NCBI RefSeq assembly: GCF_009906855.1
Contig: NZ_CP047650.1
Coordinates: forward strand, 4,340,001-4,404,000
Origin: Xylophilus rhododendri
GTDB lineage: Bacteria > Pseudomonadota > Gammaproteobacteria > Burkholderiales > Burkholderiaceae_C
DNA length: 64,000 nucleotides
Direction: 5' to 3'
A program made the position numbers and the translations under genes. Position 1 is the first letter of the stretch; every line of letters starts with the position of its first letter. The notes beneath the pieces are model-generated. The model had not been told where the DNA came from, did no database searches, and saw nothing but the letters and a program-made list of their open reading frames with translations. Positions 26,675 to 32,835 of this stretch are shown in pieces.

Positions 26675-26910
26675 GAGAGGAGCACCCCCATGGCGGCTGC
26701 TTGAGCCCGCATGCCGCAAGCTTCAGCGGACAAGGCCGCAAGCAGATCGGCGCACCGCGGGTCGTCGGAGAACATAGCCAGCTCGGCCGTGGTCTGCGCG
26801 TATTCGCGGGCCAGGGACTCGGCGGTACTGCGCACGGCAATGGCAGGCCGGCGCTGGATGTGTGCGGGGTGGCTGGCGGGGGAGGGGGTGGTTTGCAAGG
26901 TGCGCTCCAT
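26671..26910 (-). CDS. First gene of the PL operon, 79 aa
   Basis: A 79-residue protein (MERTLQTTPSPASHPAHIQR, then a helical Ala/Glu/Arg segment ending AQAAAMGVLLS). ATG 26910 lies only 10 bases after the predicted PL transcription start, with no ribosome site. An upstream in-frame start at 26955 lies inside the promoter and is rejected. Unknown function; its place as first early gene suggests a regulator or anti-host protein. Confidence 0.6.
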   Translation of the reverse strand: MERTLQTTPSPASHPAHIQRRPAIAVRSTAESLAREYAQTTAELAMFSDDPRCADLLAALSAEACGMRAQAAAMGVLLS

Positions 26911-26926
26911 CGGGTTGATGGAACGC

Positions 26927-26955
26927 AGTATCAGCGCCGCTGATTGTTGTGTCAA
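26927..26955 (-). promoter_or_regulatory. PL promoter (sigma-70 type)
   Basis: On the minus strand TTGACA (26955-26950) and GATACT (26932-26927) are separated by exactly 17 bases. The start is predicted near 26920, giving a leader of about 10 bases before ATG 26910. Two operator palindromes overlap the -35 and the spacer/-10, so repressor binding would block it. The same promoter design occurs at PR. Confidence 0.8.
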
Positions 26956-27004
26956 TCAGCGGCGCTGATTTATTTTGCGTGTATTTTGTAACAGCGGCGC
27001 TGAT
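26930..27004. promoter_or_regulatory. Left operator cluster, three 15-bp palindromes
   Basis: Three copies of an ATCAGCGSCGCTGAT-type palindrome lie at 26930-26944 and 26955-26969 (both perfect around the centre base) and at 26990-27004 (second base changed to A). Centres are 25 and 35 bp apart. The same element occurs twice at the right operator, so these are repressor/Cro sites. Confidence 0.85.
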
Positions 27005-27031
27005 CGCGCGTTCGTTAGGTGCCAAACAACA

Positions 27032-27053
27032 ATGCCGCCCGGTTGGGCGGCAT
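27032..27053. terminator. Hairpin terminator between the cI operon and PL
   Basis: A 9-bp stem ATGCCGCCC / GGGCGGCAT with loop GGTT. On the leftward strand it is followed by a short T-rich stretch (ATTGTTGTTT). It lies downstream of the DUF2939 gene and before PL, so it should end the repressor transcript. Confidence 0.65.
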
Positions 27054-27082
27054 TTCTAAAGTTGCGAACTGGTGCTCCAGCG

Positions 27083-27628
27083 CTATCGGGGTCCACTGCG
27101 GGCAATGTCGATGCCAACCAACTTCCAGTGAAACCAGCCATCCCGCCTGAAGATGAAGGCGCCTTCGGCGGATTCCGGGGATACCCTGACCTCATCCAGA
27201 TCAGCGTACTTGATCGACAGCTTTGGCTCGTCACCGTTGATGCCTGTCTGCGTCTCTGGGACGCCCGTCGCTCCATTTCGGGCAGTCGAAACGCTCGGGC
27301 TTGCGTTCTTCACCATCGCAGCTAGGCCGCTTGGGGTGACCATCGTGTCGACCATCGTGTTGATCATCGAAAGAGCAAACATCTGACCCAGTCCCGCAAA
27401 AGGGTTTCCGGCTAGTTCGCGATCCATGCGAGAGGTCATCGCAACCGTCAATTGCACGCGCAATTGCTCTCGCAACGCAGGGAAATCGACGTGTTCAGAA
27501 ATGTAGTTCGAGTCATTGGCCTTTGCTGCGCGCTGAATTCGCCAGAGGACAAAATATGGTGAAACTGCGTAAATTCCGATTATTAACGCCAGTGCAACCA
27601 GGGCGATTGAAATTCTTTTTTTGGTCAT
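27083..27628 (-). CDS. DUF2939 membrane-anchored protein in the lysogeny operon
   Basis: A 181-residue protein. An N-terminal membrane anchor (ISIALVALALIIGIYAVSPY) is followed by the DUF2939 pattern: YFVLWRIQRAAKANDSNYIS, EHVDFPALREQLRVQL, then a C-terminal beta-rich part ending with RRDGWFHWKLVGIDI. DUF2939 proteins are usually chromosomal and of unknown function. Here it lies 38 bases behind the repressor on the same strand, where lambda has rexA/rexB, and before a terminator, so it is probably expressed in the lysogen. Codon use is less G/C-biased than neighbours, suggesting recent acquisition. A superinfection-exclusion or envelope role is inferred from position only. Confidence 0.75.
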   Translation of the reverse strand: MTKKRISIALVALALIIGIYAVSPYFVLWRIQRAAKANDSNYISEHVDFPALREQLRVQLTVAMTSRMDRELAGNPFAGLGQMFALSMINTMVDTMVTPSGLAAMVKNASPSVSTARNGATGVPETQTGINGDEPKLSIKYADLDEVRVSPESAEGAFIFRRDGWFHWKLVGIDIARSGPR

Positions 27629-27666
27629 GGCGGTGATTAAGGTTATGGATCTGCGGCGTTCGAAGA

Positions 27667-28358
27667 CTAGAGCTTCGCGCCCATCCACACGGCGCGACCC
27701 TCTACGATGATCTGCGCTAGGCCATCTAAGAAGATGTCTGCATTGCCGTTATCGGACGTTGCGTACCAAGAATCGCCTCGTTGTCTGAAACGTTTTACGA
27801 GAATCTCGTCGCCTTTTACAAACGCATAAATGTGACCGTCGCGTGGGGTTTTGTCCGCTTTGTTGATGAGCAGCACGGCCCCGTCTTTGATTGTCGGCTC
27901 CATGCTTGCGCCACGGACATTGATAATGGCAGCATCTTTGGGGGCAACGAAACTGCGCGAAGAAATTCAAAGCGGAATTGCAGTGCCCCATCTTCTTCGA
28001 CCACCCCTGGAATCCGGCCTGGTCCTGCTCCAGCGGAAACGGTAAGCCTAGGCACGGCGACGAAATCCTCGTCGGCACCGACAACGCCAGCCGCCTCCGC
28101 TGCCTTGTGCGCTTCGGCCGCCAGGCGCTTGCTGAAGTCCCTGATCTTGCATCCGAGGCCTAGAGCGAAGCCGGTAGCGGCCTTGAGGTTCAGCGGGGAG
28201 TGGGCATTGAGATAGTTCGCGACCATCGTCTGCCCACCTATGTCGTGGGCCTTGCCGAACTCTCCCTGATTTGCTGGGCGCACTTGGTCGTAGATAGCCT
28301 TCAGCGCGGCAGCTTCCTGCCGGTGTTCCGGCGTGATAGTGGCTTTGCGTTCGTTCAT
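27667..28358 (-). CDS. cI: LexA/CI-type repressor split by a -1 frameshift
   Basis: Frame one (28358 to 27936, 141 codons) encodes a DNA-binding domain: QGEFGKAHDIGGQTMVANYL, then SPLNLKAATGFALGLG and DFSKRLAAE, followed by an Ala-Gly hinge (VSAGAGPG, residues 107-114) that could be the self-cleavage site. The -1 frame continues with DAAIINVRGASMEPT and ends at 27667, giving 230 residues. Ser152 and Lys189 are 37 apart, the LexA catalytic spacing. The switch falls exactly on CCCAAAG (27936-27942), in the correct zero frame (C CCA AAG) for tandem slippage. Without a shift, frame one ends at 27816 lacking the S24 domain. Possible explanations: programmed frameshift, inactivating deletion or sequencing error. 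Confidence 0.8.
27936..27942 (-). other. Candidate -1 slippery heptamer CCCAAAG in cI
   Basis: On the minus strand the zero frame reads CCC-CCA-AAG, so the heptamer is C CCA AAG, of the X XXY YYZ form used for -1 frameshifting. Slippage here joins ...LPPK to DAAII..., which matches CI-family spacing without gaps. No obvious upstream Shine-Dalgarno-like enhancer or strong downstream hairpin is seen. Confidence 0.45.
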
Positions 28359-28391
28359 GGGGCGGAGGATCGTTTCCCTGTGACCAAAAGA

Positions 28392-28431
28392 ATCAGCGGC
28401 ACTGATTGACAGATGAATCAGCGCCGCTGAT
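28392..28431. promoter_or_regulatory. Right operator cluster, two 15-bp palindromes
   Basis: Sites at 28392-28406 (ATCAGCGGCACTGAT, one base off palindrome) and 28417-28431 (ATCAGCGCCGCTGAT) have centres 25 bp apart, the same spacing as two left operators. They overlap the -35 side and the spacer/-10 of PR and lie upstream of cI on the other strand. Confidence 0.85.
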
Positions 28432-28434
28432 ACT
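28406..28434 (+). promoter_or_regulatory. PR promoter driving cro, predicted leaderless
   Basis: TTGACA at 28406-28411, a 17-bp spacer, and GATACT at 28429-28434. Six bases follow before the ATG of cro at 28441, so transcription is expected to start at or next to the A of the ATG. No ribosome site is present upstream of the ATG, consistent with a leaderless mRNA. Confidence 0.8.
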
Positions 28435-28440
28435 TACGCC

Positions 28441-28677
28441 ATGAGCACCATCAAAGCCATTCGCAAGCGCCTCGGCGTAACGCAGCAGGCCCTTGCGGAC
28501 GGCATCGGCTGCACGCAAGGGAACGTCGGCAACTACGAGACCGGCCAGACCGTCCCGCCCGATGCCGCCAAGCGGCTTCTCGAGTTCTCGAAGGCGCGGG
28601 GCCTGGAGATCACGCTGGATCAGGTCTACGGATTGGCCCCGCTGCCCGCCGCCGAGCCCGCAGGGCAGGGGGCCTGA
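28441..28677 (+). CDS. cro: Cro-like helix-turn-helix repressor
   Basis: A 78-residue XRE/Cro-type protein. MSTIKAIRKRLGVTQQALAD and GIGCTQGNVGNYETGQTVPP form the helix-turn-helix, with VTQQALADGIGCTQGNVGNYE the recognition core. It is divergent from the repressor across the shared operator and is first gene of the rightward early operon. Expected to bind the same palindromes and repress cI. Translation probably begins on a leaderless transcript. Confidence 0.88.
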   Translation: MSTIKAIRKRLGVTQQALADGIGCTQGNVGNYETGQTVPPDAAKRLLEFSKARGLEITLDQVYGLAPLPAAEPAGQGA

Positions 28678-28919
28678 TGCCTTCCGTACACCTTGCGCGT
28701 TCCGCCGCTGGCTTGGCATCCCTGTGGTTCCGCCAGGCTGGTTCAGTGCTGGCGGCACCGGTGAGCGCGACCCACGTCGCGGCGCTGGACGGTGCAAAGC
28801 AGGGCCTTCTCGCAGCCGCGATCGACTTGCGCTCGCTACTGAGTGAGTCGGTGGAGGGTCGGCAAGCCCTGCGCGATCTCGGCTTTGAGCCAATCCTTCA
28901 AAACGTCGAAGGTGAATGA
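28677..28919 (+). CDS. Hypothetical protein in the cII position, 80 aa
   Basis: ATG 28677 overlaps the cro stop (TGATG), so it is translationally coupled. The protein is Ala/Leu/Ser-rich (MPSVHLARSAAGLASLWFRQ at the start) with no clear helix-turn-helix, so it is probably not a CII homologue. The last 84 bases overlap the convergent DUF2513 gene. Confidence 0.55.
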   Translation: MPSVHLARSAAGLASLWFRQAGSVLAAPVSATHVAALDGAKQGLLAAAIDLRSLLSESVEGRQALRDLGFEPILQNVEGE

Positions 28920-29207
28920 CATGCTGGGCTTCAACACTGTGCTCTTGGCCTTCGCCCAAAGCGTGTCGCTGCGGATTGCATCCGTGAAGTCGCAGCCGGC
29001 CCAGGTCAGCCGCAGGATGAATGCGTACTCCGACGACAGGGCCTTGTCGGAGGTGATCGCTCTCACCAAGCCGGCTTCTGCCAGCCATATCGCGTGGATG
29101 ACGAATTCCGGTTGCGGCACGCCGTCGAGTCCCTTGAGCTGCCCCTCGGGCGGCAGTTCTGCGGTGGCCAGAAGGATTCGTCTCACCAAGTCCATGTCCC
29201 GTTTCAT
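28836..29207 (-). CDS. DUF2513 domain protein
   Basis: This 123-residue protein starts MKRDMDLVRRILLATAEL, the standard DUF2513 opening, and continues with PQPEFVIHAIWLAEAGLVRA and YAFILRLTWAGCDFTDAIRS, typical of the family. DUF2513 proteins occur in prophages and genomic islands and look like winged-helix proteins of unknown function. It is read against the early operon, from a start near a GGTTGC/GCAACC inverted repeat, so it may be expressed in the lysogen. Confidence 0.85.
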   Translation of the reverse strand: MKRDMDLVRRILLATAELPPEGQLKGLDGVPQPEFVIHAIWLAEAGLVRAITSDKALSSEYAFILRLTWAGCDFTDAIRSDTLWAKAKSTVLKPSMSFTFDVLKDWLKAEIAQGLPTLHRLTQ

Positions 29208-29226
29208 GTCCGCCTTCAAAGGTGAT

Positions 29227-29241
29227 GGTTGCGTAGCAACC
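29227..29241. repeat. 15-bp inverted repeat upstream of DUF2513
   Basis: GGTTGC-GTA-GCAACC is a perfect 6-bp inverted repeat lying 20 bases before the DUF2513 start. It could be an operator or a small hairpin in the leader; no second copy was noticed. Confidence 0.4.
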
Positions 29242-29295
29242 TCCATCGTATGGCCTGCGAAGGCGGACGCCATCTTCTGCAGAGGCGCCTGACCT

Positions 29296-29433
29296 ATGGC
29301 CCTCGCCCTCTTCGCCATCTGCGCAAGCCGCTGCATCCGCACCCTGAGCGGGCACCACCCCATGCGCCGTCTCGACTTCCTGGCCGTCGTCGGCCTGGTC
29401 TATGGCGTCTGCCACGCCGCTGCCGGGTTTTGA
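29296..29433 (+). CDS. Small membrane protein, 45 aa
   Basis: ATG 29296 encodes MALALFAICASRCIRTLSGH then a hydrophobic stretch FLAVVGLVYGVCHAAAGF. Third-position G/C is very high, as in real genes of the region. One or two membrane helices are likely. The next small gene starts 1 base after its stop, suggesting coupling. Confidence 0.45.
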   Translation: MALALFAICASRCIRTLSGHHPMRRLDFLAVVGLVYGVCHAAAGF

Positions 29434-29434
29434 C

Positions 29435-29548
29435 ATGGACCGCCGGACCTTCACCCATCGCCTGCGCATCGCTGCCAGGACCTTCTTCGGCATCGCCTTC
29501 GCGGGCGCCGCCATCGCGCTGTTTGTGCGCGACCTCCTAGGCGCCTGA
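29435..29548 (+). CDS. Small single-helix membrane protein, 37 aa
   Basis: A 37-residue protein with a basic N-terminus (MDRRTFTHRLRIAARTFFG) and a hydrophobic helix (IAFAGAAIALFV). Strong codon bias and the adjacency to the previous small gene support it. Function unknown. Confidence 0.45.
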   Translation: MDRRTFTHRLRIAARTFFGIAFAGAAIALFVRDLLGA

Positions 29549-29592
29549 GGCGCCAGGCCCACCAACTCAACCCACCCGAACGACCACCAGCT

Positions 29593-29799
29593 ATGTACGC
29601 CGACCCGACCCACATCCGTGCGAAGCGCGTGAATCTCTCCCTGAACGAAACCGAGGACCGCATGGCGGAAGCCGCTGCCGAGTTCAACGGGATGCAGAAA
29701 TCCGCCTATCTGCGCGAGCTGGTGCTGGAAGGGTTGCGGCGTGTCCATGGTGGCGATTCTCAAGAGAGCGGCGCCAACTTGCGAGCGCTTGCTTCGTGA
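29593..29799 (+). CDS. Ribbon-helix-helix-like protein, 68 aa
   Basis: The sequence HIRAKRVNLSLNETEDRMAE, AAAEFNGMQKSAYLRELVLE resembles ribbon-helix-helix DNA-binding proteins (a beta strand, then two helices with a KSAYLREL second helix). It is likely a small DNA-binding regulator of phage genes. No toxin gene is adjacent, so an antitoxin role is not supported. Confidence 0.6.
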   Translation: MYADPTHIRAKRVNLSLNETEDRMAEAAAEFNGMQKSAYLRELVLEGLRRVHGGDSQESGANLRALAS

Positions 29800-29825
29800 C
29801 GCGTCCGTTACGGAAATGACCCGCA

Positions 29826-30023
29826 GTGCGTCGTCCACCACCCCCGAAGACGAGCCCCGTCGAGTTGACCGATGCCGAAGCCGCGGCGCTGTCGCAGTAC
29901 GCGACCTCCCAAGGCATCACGGTCGATCAGGCCGCCACCCGACTCGCGCAGCAGGAGCTGCAGCGCCGGTATCGCCGGCCGCCCGTGCCTGGCGCACGCG
30001 TTCTGCCCATGCGACGGCGCTGA
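29826..30023 (+). CDS. Small phage protein, 65 aa
   Basis: GTG start at 29826. The protein has a Pro-rich N-terminus then ELTDAEAAALSQYATSQGIT and QAATRLAQQELQRRY, which look like helix-loop-helix segments of a small DNA-binding protein. It lies 26 bases after the ribbon-helix-helix-like gene. No family certain. Confidence 0.5.
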   Translation: MRRPPPPKTSPVELTDAEAAALSQYATSQGITVDQAATRLAQQELQRRYRRPPVPGARVLPMRRR

Positions 30024-30054
30024 GAACTTTTGCGTTACGGAAAAGCGCCAAACG

Positions 30055-30411
30055 ATGAACACCCACCAGCTGCAGCTCGGCATGCCCTTGCCTATCCCCA
30101 TGGACGCTTCGCGTGCTGCCGGCGTGGTCGGCGCGACCCTGGCCACCGAGAAGGCCGAGGGCATCTGCCCGAACTTCGCCGAGCGCGCCTATGTCTTCGT
30201 CCTCGACTACATCGCTGAGCACGGCCCGATCTCTGGCGAGCTGGTGACCGTGGCCTGTGTGGCCGCCGGCATTGACCCGGGCGAGCGCCGCGCCTTCGGC
30301 TCCATCTATGCCCGCGCCCTGCGCGAAGGCGAGATCCGCGCGGTGGCCGAGTGCCGCCGCATGTTCGGTCATGGCACGGCCGGCGGTCGGATCTATGCGA
30401 GGTGCGCTTGA
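30055..30411 (+). CDS. Hypothetical phage protein, 118 aa
   Basis: The middle (CPNFAERAYVFVLDYIAEHG, then PISGELVTVACVAAGIDPGE) looks like a small winged-helix or replication-accessory domain, ending GHGTAGGRIYARCA. It precedes the HNH gene and overlaps its TTG start. No confirmed family. Confidence 0.6.
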   Translation: MNTHQLQLGMPLPIPMDASRAAGVVGATLATEKAEGICPNFAERAYVFVLDYIAEHGPISGELVTVACVAAGIDPGERRAFGSIYARALREGEIRAVAECRRMFGHGTAGGRIYARCA

Positions 30412-31016
30412 GCGATTGCCCAGCACCCATGACGCCGGCCGGCTGCGACCTACAGGACTTCCCCTTCATGCCGCTGGATGTCGCGCGCCTGCGCGATTCC
30501 GAGTTGGCTTCGAACGAGACGCCAGAGGCTTGCTGGGCCGCGGTGCTGATCTGGGCCGCCTCCTGGCACCAGGTGCCGGCCGCATCCATCCCTGATGACG
30601 ACATGTGGATCGCCAAGCAGGCGGGCTACCAGCAGCGCGGAAAAATCGACAAGGCATGGAAGGACGTGAGGTCCGGCGCCCTGCGCGGCTGGGTGCTCTG
30701 CAGCGATGGCCGGCTCTACCACCCGGTGGTCTCGGAGAAGGCGTTGATCGCTTGGGCGAAGAAGGAGGCGACCGCCAGAAAGATCAATCGCCGGCTCGAG
30801 ATTGAAAGCGGAGCTTGGGCGGAAATCCGTGCAGCCGTCTTTGCCCGCGATAAGTACACCTGCCAGTACTGCGGCGCCAATGGTGTTCGGCTTGAAGCCG
30901 ATCACGTCGTGCCCGTCAGGCTGGGCGGCGCGACGTCCATGGAGAACCTCAAGACCGCTTGCAAACCGTGCAACCGCTCAAAGGGTGCTCGGCGCCCTGA
31001 GGAGTGGGCTCGGTGA
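30408..31016 (+). CDS. DUF1376-like/HNH endonuclease fusion protein
   Basis: The N-terminal ~110 residues (CDLQDFPFMPLDVARLRDSE, AVLIWAASWHQVPAASIPDD, GALRGWVLCSDGRLYHPVV) resemble the N-terminal domain of DUF1376 phage replication proteins. The C-terminus is an HNH nuclease: FARDKYTCQYCGANGVRLEA, DHVVPVRLGG, LKTACKPCNRSKGA, with the paired CxxC zinc motifs and the catalytic His. A TTG at 30408 is chosen for its GAGG site and overlap with the previous stop; ATG 30429 is the alternative. Its stop overlaps the next DUF1376 gene. Confidence 0.75.
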   Translation: MSDCPAPMTPAGCDLQDFPFMPLDVARLRDSELASNETPEACWAAVLIWAASWHQVPAASIPDDDMWIAKQAGYQQRGKIDKAWKDVRSGALRGWVLCSDGRLYHPVVSEKALIAWAKKEATARKINRRLEIESGAWAEIRAAVFARDKYTCQYCGANGVRLEADHVVPVRLGGATSMENLKTACKPCNRSKGARRPEEWAR

Positions 31017-31876
31017 ATTTCTACCCACACCACATTGGCGACTACCTAACTGCCACAGCACATCTTTCGTGGCTTGAGGACTGCGCCTATCGACGTTTGC
31101 TCGACGTCTATTACAGCCGCGAGCAGGCGATCCCTGCGGAGATCCCAAAGGCTTGCCGTCTCGTGCGCGCCTCGTCCAAGGATGAGCGCGCCGCTGTCGA
31201 TACCGTTCTGAACGAGTTCTTTCGGCTAACCGATGCGGGCTGGATTCACTCCCGCTGCGAAGTGGAAATCGTGAAGGCGCGAGAAGCCGCAGAACGCGCC
31301 CGAGTGAACGGGAAAAAGGGCGGACGTCCTCCAAAGAGCAAACCGGCGGGAAACCCAGAAGAAACCCAGCCGGTTATTCCTGGGAACCCAGAAAAAAGCG
31401 ACTCACAAGCTCCCAATCCCAATCCCATTACCAAACCCAATCATTCCGTACCTGACGGTACGGACGGCGGGTCGCCGGCTGCGGCCCCGGCCGCGCCGTC
31501 GCCTGCCGCAGCTCCGACCCCAACCCCACCACCACCACCGCCGCCAGCCCCGCCGACCAAGACGCCCGAGGAAATGGCCAAGGCCGAGCTGTGGCGAGCC
31601 GCCGTGTCGGTGCTGGAGCAGGGCGGCTGCCCCCCGTCGCAGTGCCGGACCTTCATGGGCAAGCTGGTCCAGGACTACACCTTCCCGGTCGTGCAGCAGG
31701 CCGTTGCCGCCGCCGTGACCGCTCAGCCGGCTGACGCCCGCGAATACCTCAAGGCCACATGCCAGCGCCAATCCGGCCAGCGCCTGGCCCCCAACAAGCA
31801 GGAGGCCCTGGAGGCGCGTGGCCAAGCCGTGGTCGATGCCTGGGCGAGCAAAGGAGAAACCCATGCTGCAGCGTGA
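31013..31876 (+). CDS. DUF1376 (YdaU-like) replication protein
   Basis: A 287-residue protein with the DUF1376 opening NFYPHHIGDYLTATAHLSWL and EDCAYRRLLDVYYSREQAIP. A basic KKGGRPPKSKP segment follows, then a long Pro/Ala linker and a C-terminal helical domain. Homologues occupy the lambda O position and are regarded as origin-binding replication initiators. GTG start at 31013 overlaps the previous stop. The origin may lie within the repetitive linker, as in lambda O, but no iterons are obvious. Confidence 0.8.
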   Translation: MNFYPHHIGDYLTATAHLSWLEDCAYRRLLDVYYSREQAIPAEIPKACRLVRASSKDERAAVDTVLNEFFRLTDAGWIHSRCEVEIVKAREAAERARVNGKKGGRPPKSKPAGNPEETQPVIPGNPEKSDSQAPNPNPITKPNHSVPDGTDGGSPAAAPAAPSPAAAPTPTPPPPPPPAPPTKTPEEMAKAELWRAAVSVLEQGGCPPSQCRTFMGKLVQDYTFPVVQQAVAAAVTAQPADAREYLKATCQRQSGQRLAPNKQEALEARGQAVVDAWASKGETHAAA

Positions 31877-32519
31877 AAAAGCCGAGTTCGGCCAGCTCGT
31901 GAAGGACGTCATGGCGTACTACCGCCAGGACACCAGCGCCTTCCTCCTCGACACCTGGTGGGGCGCCTGCCAAGGCTTCGGGCTGGAGCAGGTGAAGACG
32001 GCCATGCAGCGCCACGCCACGGATGCGGAGCACGGCCAATTCGCTCCCAAGGTGGCTGACGTGGTGCGCATCCTGGCCGGCACCGCGACCGACCGCGCCG
32101 CGCTGGCCTGGGGCAAGGTGCACGACGCGATGAGCCGCGTTGGCGCGTACAGCGATGTGGTGTTCGATGACCCGGCGATCCATGCGGCAGTCGAGGACTG
32201 CGGCGGCTGGCCGAAGCTCTGCCGCACCGAGCTGGCCGAGCTGAGCTACCTGCAGCACCGGTTCCAGGCCGCCCACCGCGCCTACACCGAGCGCGGCGAG
32301 TTCGACTATCCGCGGTTATTGAAGGGCGCGGCGGGCCCGGACAACGCTGCCATGCTGGCGAAGCGCGGCTTGCCGGCGCCGGAGCCCGCCTTCATCGGCG
32401 ACCCGAAGCGTGCGCTGCGCGTGTTCCAGGCTGGCGGTGCCGGGAAGACCGCGATCACATACCAGTCGGTGGCCGACCAGGCGCTGCGCGGTCTGCCCAC
32501 GATCGGCGGTGCCCAGTGA
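31863..32519 (+). CDS. DUF6475-like protein, probable helicase-loader analogue
   Basis: A 218-residue protein beginning MLQREKAEFGQLVKDVMAYY, with SAFLLDTWWGACQGFGLEQV and FAPKVADVVRILAGTATDRA, a pattern seen in DUF6475 phage proteins. It follows the DUF1376 gene with a 14-base overlap, the place of lambda P, so a replication-partner role is inferred from position. Confidence 0.7.
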   Translation: MLQREKAEFGQLVKDVMAYYRQDTSAFLLDTWWGACQGFGLEQVKTAMQRHATDAEHGQFAPKVADVVRILAGTATDRAALAWGKVHDAMSRVGAYSDVVFDDPAIHAAVEDCGGWPKLCRTELAELSYLQHRFQAAHRAYTERGEFDYPRLLKGAAGPDNAAMLAKRGLPAPEPAFIGDPKRALRVFQAGGAGKTAITYQSVADQALRGLPTIGGAQ

Positions 32520-32520
32520 A

Positions 32521-32748
32521 TCAGCTGCCAAACAGCGCCATCACCACGCCCGGAAAGGCCACTGAGGTGCCGACCGCACCCGCCGCGATGGCGAGTGCCC
32601 CGGCCACCCATCGACCGCGATGCGGCCGCGGCCATTCGCGGGCCCGCGGCTTCAAGTCGCCCCAGGCATCGAGCACGGCGATTGTCTCGTCGCGCTCCTT
32701 GAGCGGATTGGCGCCCCACGAGCGCGCATGTATCGGTCCTTCAACCAT
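32521..32748 (-). CDS. Small membrane protein on the opposite strand, 75 aa
   Basis: ATG 32748 has GGGGAG about 8 bases upstream. The first ~50 residues are soluble and charged (NPLKERDETIAVLDAWGD), and the C-terminus is one membrane helix (VAGALAIAAGAVGTSVAFPG). Codon bias and a natural composition favour it over the Ser/Pro/Arg-rich frame on the other strand. It is read against the early operon; function unknown. Confidence 0.55.
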   Translation of the reverse strand: MVEGPIHARSWGANPLKERDETIAVLDAWGDLKPRAREWPRPHRGRWVAGALAIAAGAVGTSVAFPGVVMALFGS

Positions 32749-32835
32749 GGTTGGCTCCCCATTCCCATTGCATTCCAGGATCTGCAGCAAGATTTGTACT
32801 CGCGTCCATGGGCATGCGTACGTGGGGAATGCCCG

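Noticed and set aside
29593..30023. Toxin-antitoxin pair
   Set aside because: The first protein looks like a ribbon-helix-helix regulator, but the second has no toxin features.
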